Shown here in pieces: positions 24,588 through 33,388 of a DNA stretch of 64,000 bases. Where the stretch lies: assembly GCA_964454005.1 (NCBI GenBank), contig CAYVQE010000017.1, forward strand, positions 1 to 64,000. The letters run 5' to 3'. A program made the position numbers and the translations under genes. The notes beneath the pieces were generated by a model that was not told the DNA's origin, ran no database searches, and worked only from the letters and a program-made list of their open reading frames with translations. Within the stretch, counting starts at the first letter, position 1. Every line of letters starts with the position of its first letter. The stretch comes from CAYVQE01 sp964454005. Its GTDB lineage: Bacteria > Myxococcota > B64-G9.

Positions 24588-26240
24588 ATGGCCCGGCGAT
24601 GCGCAGCGCTGTTGCTCGGCTGGTTGACCGCCTGGGCCGGTCTGCCCGGATGCGGCCGGGCGCCGGATGACTTCCTGCCGCCGCTGCTGCTGGACACCGG
24701 CGGGCTGGAGCCCGCGGTCGAGCTGGATGGCGGCGGCCTGCTTGCCGGCGATGCGGTCGAGGCCGACTTCGGCGACGCCCGGCTGCGCGGCCACGTGCTG
24801 GCGCTGGCCGGCGATACCCGGCTGCGGCTGATACTGTCACCCGCGGGCCGCGCCGGGCTGGCGCTCTACGGTCCGCGCTCGCCGCAGGGCTTGTTCGGCA
24901 CCGCCCTGCGCTGGAACGCGGCCGACGCCGGCGGCGCGGCGGTGCTGGACAGCGAGCCGCTGCCCGCCGGCGACTACCTGGTGCTGGTGGCCGATCGCGA
25001 CGGCGCTGGCGCGGCCTACCGGCTGGCGACCGAATGCAGCCACGGCTGCGGCCCGCCCGGCTGCCCGCCGCTGGTCTGCGGCCGCTACTGCGCCGCCGGC
25101 CTGGCCCGCGATGCCGGCGGCTGCGCCCGCTGCGCCTGCAACGCCGGTTGCAGCCGGGACGCGGATTGCCCGCTGGGCTTCGCCTGCCGCGACGAGCTGT
25201 GCCGGGCCGAGCAGCCGGACTGCGACTGCAGCGCCGAGCCCTACGCGCCGGTCTGCGGCGACGACGGGGTGACCTACGCCAACGACTGCGAGCGGCGCTG
25301 CGCCGGCGCCGGGCTGGCCGCTGCCGGCCCCTGCAGCACCAGCGCCTGCAACAGCGATGCCGACTGCCCGTCCGGCATGCGCTGTGAGGCCGGCGACTGC
25401 CGCGCGGACTGCGAGTGCGAAGACCGGGCCCTGGCGCCGGTCTGCGGCAGCGACGGCCAGACCTACCCCAACGACTGCGAACGGCGCTGCGCCGGGGTGG
25501 GCCTGGCCCATCAGGGCGCCTGCGACCAGTGCAGCGCCGAGGTCTGCGGCGACGAGCTGGACAACGACTGCGACGGCTACGTCGACGAGGGCTGCGAGGA
25601 CGGCTGTAGCAGCGACGCCGACTGCTCGGCCGGGCGCATCTGCCAGGGAGGCGTCTGCGCCAGCGCCCTGCCCTGCGCCGCCGACCTCGACTGCCCGAGC
25701 GGCCAGCAGTGCGTCGCTGGCGTCTGCCGGCCGCAGCAAGGCTGCGCGCCCGAGGTCTGCGGCAACGGGCTGGATGACGACTGCGACGGCCTGATCGACG
25801 AGGGCTGCCCGGCCTGCCGTTCCGACACCGACTGCGCGCCGGACGAGGTCTGCCAGCTGGACAGCGGCCGCTGCCAACCCGCTTGCCAGCCGCAGCCCGA
25901 GATCTGCAACGGCGCCGACGACGACTGCGACGGCCTGATCGACGAGGATTTCGACCTGCAGAACGATCCCGACAACTGCGGCGCCTGCGGCCAGGCCTGC
26001 GATCCGGGCGAGAGCTGCCAGCAGGGCCGGTGCACGCCAGCGGCCTGCGCCAGCGACGCCGACTGCGCCGACGGGCAGGTCTGCATCGATGGAGCCTGCT
26101 GGACCGCTTGCACCGAGGACGCCGACTGCCCGGCCGGACACATCTGCTGGTCCGGCTACTGCTCCATCCCCTGCGCCGCCGACGCCGACTGCCCGGAGGG
26201 CTGGAGCTGCAACTTCAACCAGCGGGTCTGCGAGCCATGA
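24588..26240 (+). CDS. Cysteine-rich lipoprotein with Kazal-like and MopE-like repeats
   Basis: 550 residues from the ATG at 24588 (GAGGAGAGGG upstream). The signal peptide ends in LPGC with Cys22 as lipidation site. Residues 30-145 form a beta-rich domain (DARLRGHVLALAGDTRLRLILSPAG) like a bacterial pre-peptidase domain. Two Kazal-like modules follow (APVCGDDGVTYANDCERRC and APVCGSDGQTYPNDCERRC), then MopE-type motifs (EVCGDELDNDCDGYVDEGC and relatives) alternating with Dickkopf-like CxSDADCxxGxxCxxGxC repeats. MopE motifs bind metal (copper or calcium) in methanotrophs and occur in myxobacterial surface proteins. Likely an outer-surface protein stabilised by many disulfides; function unknown. 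Confidence 0.85.
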   Translation: MARRCAALLLGWLTAWAGLPGCGRAPDDFLPPLLLDTGGLEPAVELDGGGLLAGDAVEADFGDARLRGHVLALAGDTRLRLILSPAGRAGLALYGPRSPQGLFGTALRWNAADAGGAAVLDSEPLPAGDYLVLVADRDGAGAAYRLATECSHGCGPPGCPPLVCGRYCAAGLARDAGGCARCACNAGCSRDADCPLGFACRDELCRAEQPDCDCSAEPYAPVCGDDGVTYANDCERRCAGAGLAAAGPCSTSACNSDADCPSGMRCEAGDCRADCECEDRALAPVCGSDGQTYPNDCERRCAGVGLAHQGACDQCSAEVCGDELDNDCDGYVDEGCEDGCSSDADCSAGRICQGGVCASALPCAADLDCPSGQQCVAGVCRPQQGCAPEVCGNGLDDDCDGLIDEGCPACRSDTDCAPDEVCQLDSGRCQPACQPQPEICNGADDDCDGLIDEDFDLQNDPDNCGACGQACDPGESCQQGRCTPAACASDADCADGQVCIDGACWTACTEDADCPAGHICWSGYCSIPCAADADCPEGWSCNFNQRVCEP

Positions 26241-26668
26241 GCCTCGGCCGCAGCCTGCTGGCCGCGGTGCTGCTGGCCGGCGGGCTGGCGCCGGGCTGCG
26301 GCGATGCCCTGTCCTCGCTGGATGCGGTGCGCGAAGCCGACCGCAATCGCTACCCCATGCAGCTGGTGCCCGACTTCGCCCGCCGCGGCCAGAGCGTGGT
26401 GTTCACCATCACCCTCGACGCCGAGCTGGCCGAGCGCCTGGCCGGCCAGCCGGCCTATCCCAGCCGGATCCAGTTCGGCGACGGTGCTGCGCTGCGCGCC
26501 TTCCATAGCGACGGCGGCGGGACGCTGACGGCCGAGGTGCTGCTCTCACCGCTGGCCGAGGAAGGCGAGCGCCAGGCGCTGCTGGTGTTCGCCTGCAGCG
26601 ACGGTCGCGCCGAAGCGCAGGGCCGCTACTGGGTGCTGCCGGCCCTGCCCGCGGCGGGTGACAACTGA
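26237..26668 (+). CDS. Small secreted lipoprotein coupled to the cysteine-rich gene
   Basis: 143 residues. Its ATG overlaps the stop of the preceding gene in an ATGA, so translation is coupled. The signal peptide ends in LAPGC, giving a lipidated protein. The mature part looks like a single beta-sandwich (QSVVFTITLDAELAERL, IQFGDGAALRAF, ALLVFACSDGRAEAQGRYWVLPA). I do not recognise the family; it probably acts together with the upstream lipoprotein. Confidence 0.75.
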   Translation: MSLGRSLLAAVLLAGGLAPGCGDALSSLDAVREADRNRYPMQLVPDFARRGQSVVFTITLDAELAERLAGQPAYPSRIQFGDGAALRAFHSDGGGTLTAEVLLSPLAEEGERQALLVFACSDGRAEAQGRYWVLPALPAAGDN

Positions 26669-26981
26669 GCTTGTCGCCGGCGGGCGGGACCGCCCAGCGC
26701 CCGACGAACCTGAAAATCACACCACATCGAAAGGTTGCAGCTAAAGCGGGCCCGGCGACAAGCGGGCTTGTCACGACCGGGTCTGCCCGGCAGCGGCCAG
26801 CAGAGGCCCGATAATCCGAATATTCATCACATTTACGAAGGGTTGCACTCCAGGCCGGCCCGTCCGGACCCTTTGGCACGGCCCTCGCAAAACAACCGCA
26901 GCAACGACGCAGCGACGACGTCCGGGCCCGGATGCCGCGGACGGCGCAACGAACACCCGACGATGCGGGGAGGAGCGAACC
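26669..26981. other. Intergenic region with two repeat units
   Basis: No gene is supported. Two related units of about 97 bases begin with a GACAA..TTGTC palindrome (26660-26675 degenerate, 26757-26772 exact) and end with a similar CAC-ACAT-CGAA-GGTTGCA block (about 26715-26740 and 26825-26847). The region therefore looks like a tandem duplication of a regulatory element in front of the gene at 26982. Confidence 0.55.
26757..26772. repeat. Extragenic palindrome, copy 2
   Basis: GACAAGC and GCTTGTC are seven-base inverted arms around GG, identical to the core at 24430-24445. It lies 209 bases before the start codon of the next cysteine-rich gene. Confidence 0.65.
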
Positions 26982-28616
26982 ATGAAGACCTGTAGATGCA
27001 TTGGCATTCGAGTCGGCTTGGTCGGCCTGGCGGCGCTGCTGGCGGCCGGCTGTGGCAGCAACGACGACGGTTACCAGCCCCCGGCGCTCGGCAGCGACAG
27101 CGAGGGGTTGACCATCGACGAGGCGCCGCTGGGCCGCGGTGGGGCGGCCGAGGGCGACTTCGCCGAGCCGGGCCGCTACCTGGGCTACCTGCTGCAGGCC
27201 GGCGCCGGCGAGGTCTACGACCTGGAGCTGGAGCGGCTGTCCGGCGACGACGTGGCCGCCCTGGCGCTCTACCGCCACCAGCAAGGCGGTTGGGGCGAGG
27301 CGCTGGCCTGGGCCACCGCCGACGCCGACTCGATCGGCATCGGCGGCTGGACCGCACCGCAGAGCGGCACCTACCTGATCCTGGTCGAGGTCGTCGCCGG
27401 CAGCGGCCAGGGCCGCTTCGCGCTGCGCGTCGACTGCACCGCCGGCTGCGGCGATCCGGACGCCTGCGCCAGCGACGCCGACTGCGCGCAAGGCCAGGTG
27501 TGCTGGGCCGGGCTGTGCATCGACGACGGTGTCGAATGCCGCTCCGACGCCGACTGCCCCGCCGACGAGGTCTGCCGCCAGGGCCTGTGCCAGGCGGGCT
27601 GTGAACCGCAGGCCGAGGTCTGCGGCGACGGGCTGGACAACGACTGCGACGGGCTGATCGACGAGGGCTGCGGCGCGGTCTGCCAAACCGATGCCGACTG
27701 CGCCCCGAACGAGCTGTGCCAGGACGGCCGCTGCTGGGCGGGCTGCGACACCGATCTGGACGGGGACGGCTTCCTGGCCCCCGACTGCGGCGGCGCCGAC
27801 TGCGACGACAGCGATGCCGGGGTGCACCCGGACGCGGCCGAGGCCTGCAACGGCCTCGACGACGACTGCGACGGCCAGATCGACGAGGACTTCGACTTCT
27901 CGACCGACCCGGATCATTGCGGCGGCTGCGGCCAGGTCTGCGCCGCTGGCGAGGCCTGCAGCGACGGCCAGTGCATCCCCGCCGACTGCGACAGCAACGC
28001 CGACTGCGCAGCCGGCCAGGTCTGCGTCGACGGCCAATGCGTCGCCACCTGCGTCGAGGATGCCGACTGTCCGGCCGGCCAGGTCTGCCGCGAGCGCATC
28101 TGCCAGGACGAATGCCAGGCCGCCCCTGAGGTTTGCGACGGGCTGGACAACGACTGCGACGGCCTCATCGACGAGGACTTCGACTTCTCGACCGACCCGG
28201 ATCATTGCGGCGGCTGCGGCCAGGTCTGCGCCGCCGGCCAGGTCTGCTTCGAGGGTGAGTGCGTCGCCGCCTGCAGCGACGACGCCGACTGCGCCGCCGG
28301 CGAGGCCTGCAGCGACGGGCTGTGCCAGCCGCTGTGCGACGCCGACGGCGATGGGTACCAGGCCGCCGCTTGCGGCGGCGACGATTGCGACGACAACGAC
28401 GCCGCGGTGCACCCGGGCGCGGCCGAGGCCTGCAACGGCCTCGACGACAACTGCGACGGCCAGGTCGACGAGAATTGCGGCCAGGCCTGCGCCAGCGACG
28501 CCGACTGCGCCGCCGGCGAGGCCTGCGTCGACGGCGTCTGCGCGCTGGCCTGCAACAGCGACGCCGACTGCCCGCGCGATCAGATCTGCCTGGCCGGCAT
28601 CTGCCAGTTCGACTGA
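26982..28616 (+). CDS. Cysteine-rich MopE-like lipoprotein
   Basis: 544 residues from the ATG at 26982 (GGGGAGGAG upstream). The lipobox is LAAGC (Cys24). Residues 40-150 repeat the beta-rich pre-peptidase-like domain of the gene at 24588 (FAEPGRYLGYLLQAGAGEVYDLELERL). After that come four MopE-type motifs (EVCGDGLDNDCDGLIDEGC, AEACNGLDDDCDGQIDEDF and relatives), calcium-loop-like DxDGDGF segments (DTDLDGDGFLAPDCGGADC) and Dickkopf-like cysteine units. It is a paralogue of the 24588 product without the Kazal modules. Exact internal DNA repeats show recent recombination. Surface-exposed, metal-binding role inferred. Confidence 0.85.
   Translation: MKTCRCIGIRVGLVGLAALLAAGCGSNDDGYQPPALGSDSEGLTIDEAPLGRGGAAEGDFAEPGRYLGYLLQAGAGEVYDLELERLSGDDVAALALYRHQQGGWGEALAWATADADSIGIGGWTAPQSGTYLILVEVVAGSGQGRFALRVDCTAGCGDPDACASDADCAQGQVCWAGLCIDDGVECRSDADCPADEVCRQGLCQAGCEPQAEVCGDGLDNDCDGLIDEGCGAVCQTDADCAPNELCQDGRCWAGCDTDLDGDGFLAPDCGGADCDDSDAGVHPDAAEACNGLDDDCDGQIDEDFDFSTDPDHCGGCGQVCAAGEACSDGQCIPADCDSNADCAAGQVCVDGQCVATCVEDADCPAGQVCRERICQDECQAAPEVCDGLDNDCDGLIDEDFDFSTDPDHCGGCGQVCAAGQVCFEGECVAACSDDADCAAGEACSDGLCQPLCDADGDGYQAAACGGDDCDDNDAAVHPGAAEACNGLDDNCDGQVDENCGQACASDADCAAGEACVDGVCALACNSDADCPRDQICLAGICQFD
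27834..28448 (+). repeat. Exact direct repeats within the MopE-like gene
   Basis: A 68-base block at 27879-27946 recurs exactly at 28167-28234 (offset 288 bases), and a 30-base block at 27834-27863 recurs at 28419-28448 (offset 585 bases). Both offsets are multiples of three and coincide with the protein modules, so in-frame gain or loss of modules by recombination is possible. Confidence 0.85.
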
Positions 28617-28672
28617 GCCGCCGCGTCCCCTCCCGCCACCCGTGCTCGACTGCTGTTCCGCTCGAGGACGAC

Positions 28673-28686
28673 TCCGCGGCCGCGGA
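28673..28686. repeat. Perfect 14-base palindrome after the MopE-like gene
   Basis: TCCGCGG followed directly by CCGCGGA, 57 bases after the stop codon of the cysteine-rich gene and before the Ser/Thr kinase gene. No T-run follows, so a factor-independent terminator is not clear. Confidence 0.4.
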
Positions 28687-28703
28687 ACCCGCTTTTCGTT
28701 CGT

Positions 28704-28731
28704 GGTTCTTGGTTCTTGGTTCTTGGTTCTT
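28704..28731. repeat. Heptanucleotide tandem repeat, GGTTCTT x4
   Basis: Four exact copies of GGTTCTT in the 228-base gap between the cysteine-rich gene and the kinase gene. The unit is AT-richer than the surroundings. A change of copy number would alter spacing upstream of the kinase gene. Confidence 0.85.
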
Positions 28732-28844
28732 CGTTGCAACCGAGAACCCACCGACTTCGGGGGAGCCCTTTGTCGACATCCGGGCGGGGGATCGACGCTC
28801 GAGCGCTTGACTGAGACCCCGCGGCGGCGGTCCACTACTTCTTG

Positions 28845-30548
28845 ATGAGCGATGGGGCGGACAGCAGCGGGCGGCGTTTCGGCGACTACGAGTTGCTGCG
28901 GCGACTCGGCGCGGGCGGCATGGGCACGGTCTATCTGGCGCGGCTGCGCCGCGCCGCGGGCTTCACCAAGCAGCTGGCCGTCAAGTGCATCCATCCCCGG
29001 TTGGCCACCCAGGCCCGCTTCCGCGAGCAGTTCGCCAGCGAGGCGCGGCTGAGCGCCTCGCTGGCCCACCCGCACATCGTGCAGGTGACCGATTTCGGGC
29101 TGGTCGACGGGGCGCCCTACCTGGTCATGGAGTACGTGGCCGGCCTGGATCTGGAGCAGCTGCTGCGGACCGCCGAGCAGGCCCACCAGCCGGTGCCGGC
29201 CGACTTCGCTCTGGCGGTGGGGCTGGCCTGCGTGCGGGCGCTGGCCGCCGCCCACGCCCGGCAACCGGCGGTGATCCACGGCGACGTGTGTCCGGCCAAC
29301 GTGCTGGTCGGCTGCGGCGGCGAGGTCAAGCTGACCGACTTCGGCCTGGCCCGGCTGGCGGGCCGCGCCACCGGACCGGCCGGCGGCCACCCGGACTCGA
29401 TGGCCCCGGAGGTGGCCCTCGGCCGGGCGCCGGACGCGGCCGCCGACCAGTTCGGTGCCGCAGCGGTGCTCTGCCGGGCCGCCGGCGGCCGCGGCCCCTA
29501 TCCGCAGCGGCAAGCGGCGGCGGCCGCGCTCGAGCTGGCCCGGCGCGGCGCGGTCGAGCTGCCGCCGATTCCCGAACCGCCGGGGCTGCGGGCCGTGCTG
29601 GAACGCGCCCTGGCGCCCGATTCGCGGCTGCGCTTCGCCGATCTGAACGAGCTGGAGCAAGCGCTGGAGCAGGTGCGCGCCGCCGCCGGGCTGGCGACCG
29701 ACGCCGGCGCGGTGGCCCGATGCGCCGGCGGGTTGATCCAAGCCGCCGGTGCCGGTTCGCCAGCGGCCGGGGGCACCCTGGTGGCCGACGCGGGCGCCGG
29801 CCCGGCGCGACCACGGCGGCGCCGCTGGCCGCTGGCCGCGGCCGCGGTATTGGCGTTGCTGGTGGCGGCGGTGACCGTCGGGCTGGCCTGGCCGCCGGCG
29901 CCACCGCGGCTGCCGCCGCCGGCGCCGGCGATCGCCCCCGGCGACCAGCCGCGGGCCGGACACCCGGCGGCAGCGGACTCGAGCGGCGCCGGCCGGGCCC
30001 CCGCCGGACCGGCTTTTGGACCCGGGCCGGCCCGACCGGAACCGGCTCCCGGCGATGCGCAGCGGCCGGCTCCGGCGGCAGACCGGACCGACCGGCTCGC
30101 CGGCGACCGAGAACCGAGATCGACCGCGGTCGGCCCCGCCGCCCGGCCCGGCCGGCCCGAGCCGGCGCCGGCCGCAGCGGGGCCGACCGAACCGGCCGAG
30201 CCCCGCCGGCTGCGGTTGTGGGCCGGCGCACTCGCCCACTGGCAGATCGACGGCGCCGAGCGCCGGACCGGTCCGCTGCGGGATGCGCGGCTGGACCCCG
30301 GCGAGCACGTGATCCGGCTCGGCCACGCCAGCGGTCTGCAAGTGGCGTTGCGCCTGTCGTGGTCGGAAGCTGCCGGTCTGCTGGAGCTGGCGGTCCACAG
30401 CCGGCCCTTCGCCGTGCTGCAGCTCGACGACCGCCCGCGCGGCACCACCCCGCTGGGCGGCTTGGCGCTGGATCCGGGCGAGCACCGGCTGCTGCTGAGC
30501 CCCCCGGGCGACGACAGGGGCCTGGAACTCCGGTTGCTCGTGCCGTAA
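28845..30548 (+). CDS. Membrane Ser/Thr protein kinase with PEGA-like C-terminal domain
   Basis: 567 residues. The Hanks-type kinase domain (15-280) has the glycine loop LGAGGMGTVY, Lys47 in LAVKCIHP, the catalytic loop HGDVCPAN with Asp147 and Asn152 (HGD replaces the usual HRD), DFG at 165-167 and an APE motif in MAPEVALG. A membrane helix follows at about 325-347, then a Pro-Ala-rich region and a C-terminal PEGA-like domain (PFAVLQLDDRPRGTTPLGGLALDPGEHRLLL). Start at ATG 28845; no ribosome-binding site is visible. First of four co-directional genes that include an FHA-domain activator, so it probably feeds that regulator. Confidence 0.9.
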   Translation: MSDGADSSGRRFGDYELLRRLGAGGMGTVYLARLRRAAGFTKQLAVKCIHPRLATQARFREQFASEARLSASLAHPHIVQVTDFGLVDGAPYLVMEYVAGLDLEQLLRTAEQAHQPVPADFALAVGLACVRALAAAHARQPAVIHGDVCPANVLVGCGGEVKLTDFGLARLAGRATGPAGGHPDSMAPEVALGRAPDAAADQFGAAAVLCRAAGGRGPYPQRQAAAAALELARRGAVELPPIPEPPGLRAVLERALAPDSRLRFADLNELEQALEQVRAAAGLATDAGAVARCAGGLIQAAGAGSPAAGGTLVADAGAGPARPRRRRWPLAAAAVLALLVAAVTVGLAWPPAPPRLPPPAPAIAPGDQPRAGHPAAADSSGAGRAPAGPAFGPGPARPEPAPGDAQRPAPAADRTDRLAGDREPRSTAVGPAARPGRPEPAPAAAGPTEPAEPRRLRLWAGALAHWQIDGAERRTGPLRDARLDPGEHVIRLGHASGLQVALRLSWSEAAGLLELAVHSRPFAVLQLDDRPRGTTPLGGLALDPGEHRLLLSPPGDDRGLELRLLVP

Positions 30549-30557
30549 GATTCCGGC

Positions 30558-31451
30558 ATGAGTCTCCCGCCCGAGCGCATGCTGCTGCTGGCGATCTGGC
30601 TGATCGTGCTGCCGGCGACTACGGCCAGCAGCGCCGGCGACGATCGGACGCCGGAGCGGGCCGGCGATGCCTTCAGCGCCGGTCTGGCCTGCTACGAGCA
30701 GCTCGACTTCTCTTGCGCGGTCGATCTGCTGACCGCGGCCGCCTGGCAAGCCGAGCCGGCCGAACGCCGGCGCTGGGGCCGCATCCACCGCCTGCTGGCC
30801 GAAAGCCACCTGGCGCTGGGCCAGCGCGACGAGGCGGTGGCCGTCTTCGTCCGGCTGCTGCGCGGCCGACGCGACTTCGCAATCGACGAGCCGGGCGTGT
30901 CGCCCAAGATCCTGGCCGCGCTCGATCAGGCCCGCCGCCGGCTGGCCCGCGAGACCACCGCCGACCGGGCGCCGGCGGCGGCGGCCGAGCCGGAGCGCTC
31001 CCTGTCGCTCGACCTGGCCGGCAGCGCCCAGTTCCTGGTGGGTCGTGACGCGGATCGGCTGCACACCGGCGGCGGGTTGGAGCTGGCGCTGCTGTATCGC
31101 TACACCAGCCACTGGCTGCTGGGCGGCGGCGCGCGCTGGGCGGTGCATTCGCTGGCCGGCGCGGATCGCCGGCTGCACCTGGGCGCCGGCTGGGCCGGCG
31201 CCGGGCCCTGCTGGAGCCTGGGTCCGCTGGAGCTGGCCGGCGTCGTCGGCCTGGGGGTGGGCCACTTCGGCGTGCCGCAGCGCGACAGCCGCACCGCCTT
31301 GCTGCTGGTAGGCCGACTGGGTGCCAGCTGGCGGGTCCACCCGCGGCTGGCGCTGGGGCTGTTCTTCGCCCCCAGCGGCTGGATCTGTCCCGACGGCCCG
31401 GACAACTCACTGACCTTCGCCGTCGGGCTGAACACCGCGGTGCGCCTCTGA
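30558..31451 (+). CDS. Secreted TPR and beta-barrel-like protein
   Basis: 297 residues starting 9 bases after the kinase stop. A signal peptide (about 1-26) precedes a helical TPR-like part (AGLACYEQLDFSCAVDLLTAAAW, then HRLLAESHLALGQRDEAVAVFVRLLRG). From about residue 155 alternating strands (LELALLYRYTSHWLLGGGARW, LGAGWAGAGPCWSLG, LGASWRVHPRLALGLFF) suggest a small outer-membrane barrel. I cannot name a family. By position it may be a periplasmic or outer-membrane partner of the kinase. Confidence 0.7.
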   Translation: MSLPPERMLLLAIWLIVLPATTASSAGDDRTPERAGDAFSAGLACYEQLDFSCAVDLLTAAAWQAEPAERRRWGRIHRLLAESHLALGQRDEAVAVFVRLLRGRRDFAIDEPGVSPKILAALDQARRRLARETTADRAPAAAAEPERSLSLDLAGSAQFLVGRDADRLHTGGGLELALLYRYTSHWLLGGGARWAVHSLAGADRRLHLGAGWAGAGPCWSLGPLELAGVVGLGVGHFGVPQRDSRTALLLVGRLGASWRVHPRLALGLFFAPSGWICPDGPDNSLTFAVGLNTAVRL

Positions 31452-31472
31452 GGCGCCCGCCGAGGAGTCGCG

Positions 31473-33335
31473 TTGATCCGCATTTGCGTCCAGGGCCGCA
31501 GCCTGCAGTTCGATCCGGTCGAGCGACCGGGTCCGATCCCGATCGGCCGCGACGCCGACCTCGAAATGGCGATCGACGACCCCCACGTCTCGGCCCGCCA
31601 CGGCCAGCTGATCCACGTCGATGGCCGCTGGTGCTACCAGGATCTGGGCAGCACCAACGGCTCGGCCGTCGAGCGCGGCGGCCGGCGCAGCGTGGTGGCC
31701 GGCCCGGCCGCAGCCCCCTGGGCGCTGGAGGCCGGGGACCGGCTGCTGCTGGGCAGCGAGAGCGAGCCGGTGGTGATCGAGATCGAAGCGCTGGCAGCGG
31801 CCGGGGCGGCCCCACCGGCGGCCGGCGTGACCGTGCTGGCCGCCTCGCGGCTGGACTCCGGCGACCGGCTGGCCGAGCGGCTGCAGGCCGGCGGGCGCTC
31901 GCTGGCGCCCTGGCTGGCGCTGGCCGACGCCCTGGCGGCGGCCGAGGACGAGGCGGCCGCCTGCGCTGCTCTCGACGGTCTGTCGCCACAGCTGTGCGCC
32001 GGGCTCGCGATCGAGGGCATCGTCGAGCCGACGACCGGCGCCAGCCGCTACCGCTGGCGCCCGGCCGGCGCCGCCGCTGCTGCTGCGGCCGGGCCCTTGC
32101 CCGTGCTGGACGAGCAGGTTGCCAGCGACGCGCTGACCGAGCTGGCCATCGACGGGCGCGAGCAGCCGGTCCTGCTGGCGCCGCTGCCGGTGGCCCCGAC
32201 GTGGTTGGCCTTCATCCTGGCGCAGCCGGCGGCCGGACCGGCGTCCGCTGCCGACCGCGACGGACTAGCGCTGGCGGCCCACTTGCTGGCCCAGCGGCTG
32301 GGCCAGCTGGCGCTGTTGGCCGACCTGCGCGCCGCCCAACAGCAGCTCGCCGCCAAAAACCGCTACCTGCGCGAGCGCTCCGAGCGCGGAACGGCCGACG
32401 AGCTGATCGGCGCTGGCCCGGCCATGCGCCAGCTGCGCCAGGACATCGCCGCGGTTGCGGTCAGCGAGGCCACCGTGCTGATCAGCGGGCCCTCGGGCGC
32501 GGGCAAGGAGCTGGTGGCGCGCGCCATCCACCGCCAGTCGCTGCGCCACGGCGAGCTGCTGGCAGCGGTCAACTGCGGCGCGCTGGCCGAGGGGCTGCTG
32601 GAGAGCGAGCTGTTCGGCCACCGCAAAGGCGCCTTCACCGGCGCCCACCGCGACCGCGAGGGCCTGTTCGAGGTGGCCCACTGCGGCAGCCTGCTGCTGG
32701 ACGAGATCGGCGAGATGTCGCCCGCGCTGCAGGTCAAGTTGCTGCGGGTGATCGAGACCGGCGAGGTGACCCCGGTGGGCGCCACCCGCGCCCGGCGGGT
32801 GGACGTGCGCCTGATCTGCGCCACCCACCGCGATCTCGAGGCCGAGGTGGCCGCCGGCCGCTTACGCGAGGACCTGTTCTACCGCATCCACGTCTTCCCC
32901 ATCCGGGTGCCGCCGCTGGACGAGCGGATCGAGGATCTGCCCGCCCTGGCCCGCCACCTCATCGCGCGCCTGGCCGCCCAGAACCGGCTGCCGGCGCCGG
33001 AGATCAGCGAGCAGGCCCTGCAGCTGCTGGCCGCGCGGCGCTGGCCGGGCAACGTGCGCCAGCTGGCCAACGCGCTGCAGCGGGCCATGCTGCTGGCGGC
33101 AGACGACGGCCGCATCGAGGCCGAGCACCTCGGCGACAACGCCCGGCCGCTGCCCCGCGCCGTCGCCGGCCCGCGCGCCGGCCCGCTGAAGCAACGCCTG
33201 GCCGAGCTGGAGCGCCTGCTGGTGGCCGAGTGCCTCGAACGCTGCGAACAGAACCGCACCCGGGCCGCAGCCGAGCTGGGCATCAGCCGCCAGGCCCTGC
33301 TGGCCAAGCTGAAAAAACTGGGATTGCGCGAGTGA
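31473..33335 (+). CDS. FHA-domain sigma-54-dependent transcriptional activator
   Basis: 620 residues starting at a TTG (31473) after GAGGAG. Residues 1-110 are an FHA domain (IPIGRDADLEMAIDDPHVSARHGQL and DLGSTNGSAVERG). A GAF-like region spans about 130-290. The AAA+ domain has Walker A GPSGAGKE (about 338-345), an intact GAFTGA (about 386-391), Walker B LLLDEIGE and a DNA-binding Fis-type helix-turn-helix at the end (AAAELGISRQALLAKLKKL). The FHA input domain implies control by phosphothreonine, presumably from the kinase gene two genes upstream. It should activate sigma-54 promoters; which ones is unknown. Confidence 0.93.
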   Translation: MIRICVQGRSLQFDPVERPGPIPIGRDADLEMAIDDPHVSARHGQLIHVDGRWCYQDLGSTNGSAVERGGRRSVVAGPAAAPWALEAGDRLLLGSESEPVVIEIEALAAAGAAPPAAGVTVLAASRLDSGDRLAERLQAGGRSLAPWLALADALAAAEDEAAACAALDGLSPQLCAGLAIEGIVEPTTGASRYRWRPAGAAAAAAAGPLPVLDEQVASDALTELAIDGREQPVLLAPLPVAPTWLAFILAQPAAGPASAADRDGLALAAHLLAQRLGQLALLADLRAAQQQLAAKNRYLRERSERGTADELIGAGPAMRQLRQDIAAVAVSEATVLISGPSGAGKELVARAIHRQSLRHGELLAAVNCGALAEGLLESELFGHRKGAFTGAHRDREGLFEVAHCGSLLLDEIGEMSPALQVKLLRVIETGEVTPVGATRARRVDVRLICATHRDLEAEVAAGRLREDLFYRIHVFPIRVPPLDERIEDLPALARHLIARLAAQNRLPAPEISEQALQLLAARRWPGNVRQLANALQRAMLLAADDGRIEAEHLGDNARPLPRAVAGPRAGPLKQRLAELERLLVAECLERCEQNRTRAAAELGISRQALLAKLKKLGLRE

Positions 33336-33355
33336 CCTTTCGCTTCGAAACCAAC

Positions 33356-33370
33356 CGCCCGTAGCGGGCG
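33356..33370 (+). promoter_or_regulatory. Small hairpin between the activator and SppA genes
   Basis: CGCCCG and CGGGCG pair around a TAG loop, 20 bases after the activator stop. No T-run follows, so it is more likely a weak pause or processing site than a full terminator. Confidence 0.35.
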
Positions 33371-33388
33371 CTGATACGAGGTCTGAAC

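Noticed and set aside
26409..31340. Very long minus-strand open frame (about 1640 codons)
   Set aside because: It runs antisense through the lipoprotein, kinase and barrel genes. Its translation is low-complexity Gly-Arg-Ala-Gln typical of GC-rich shadow frames.
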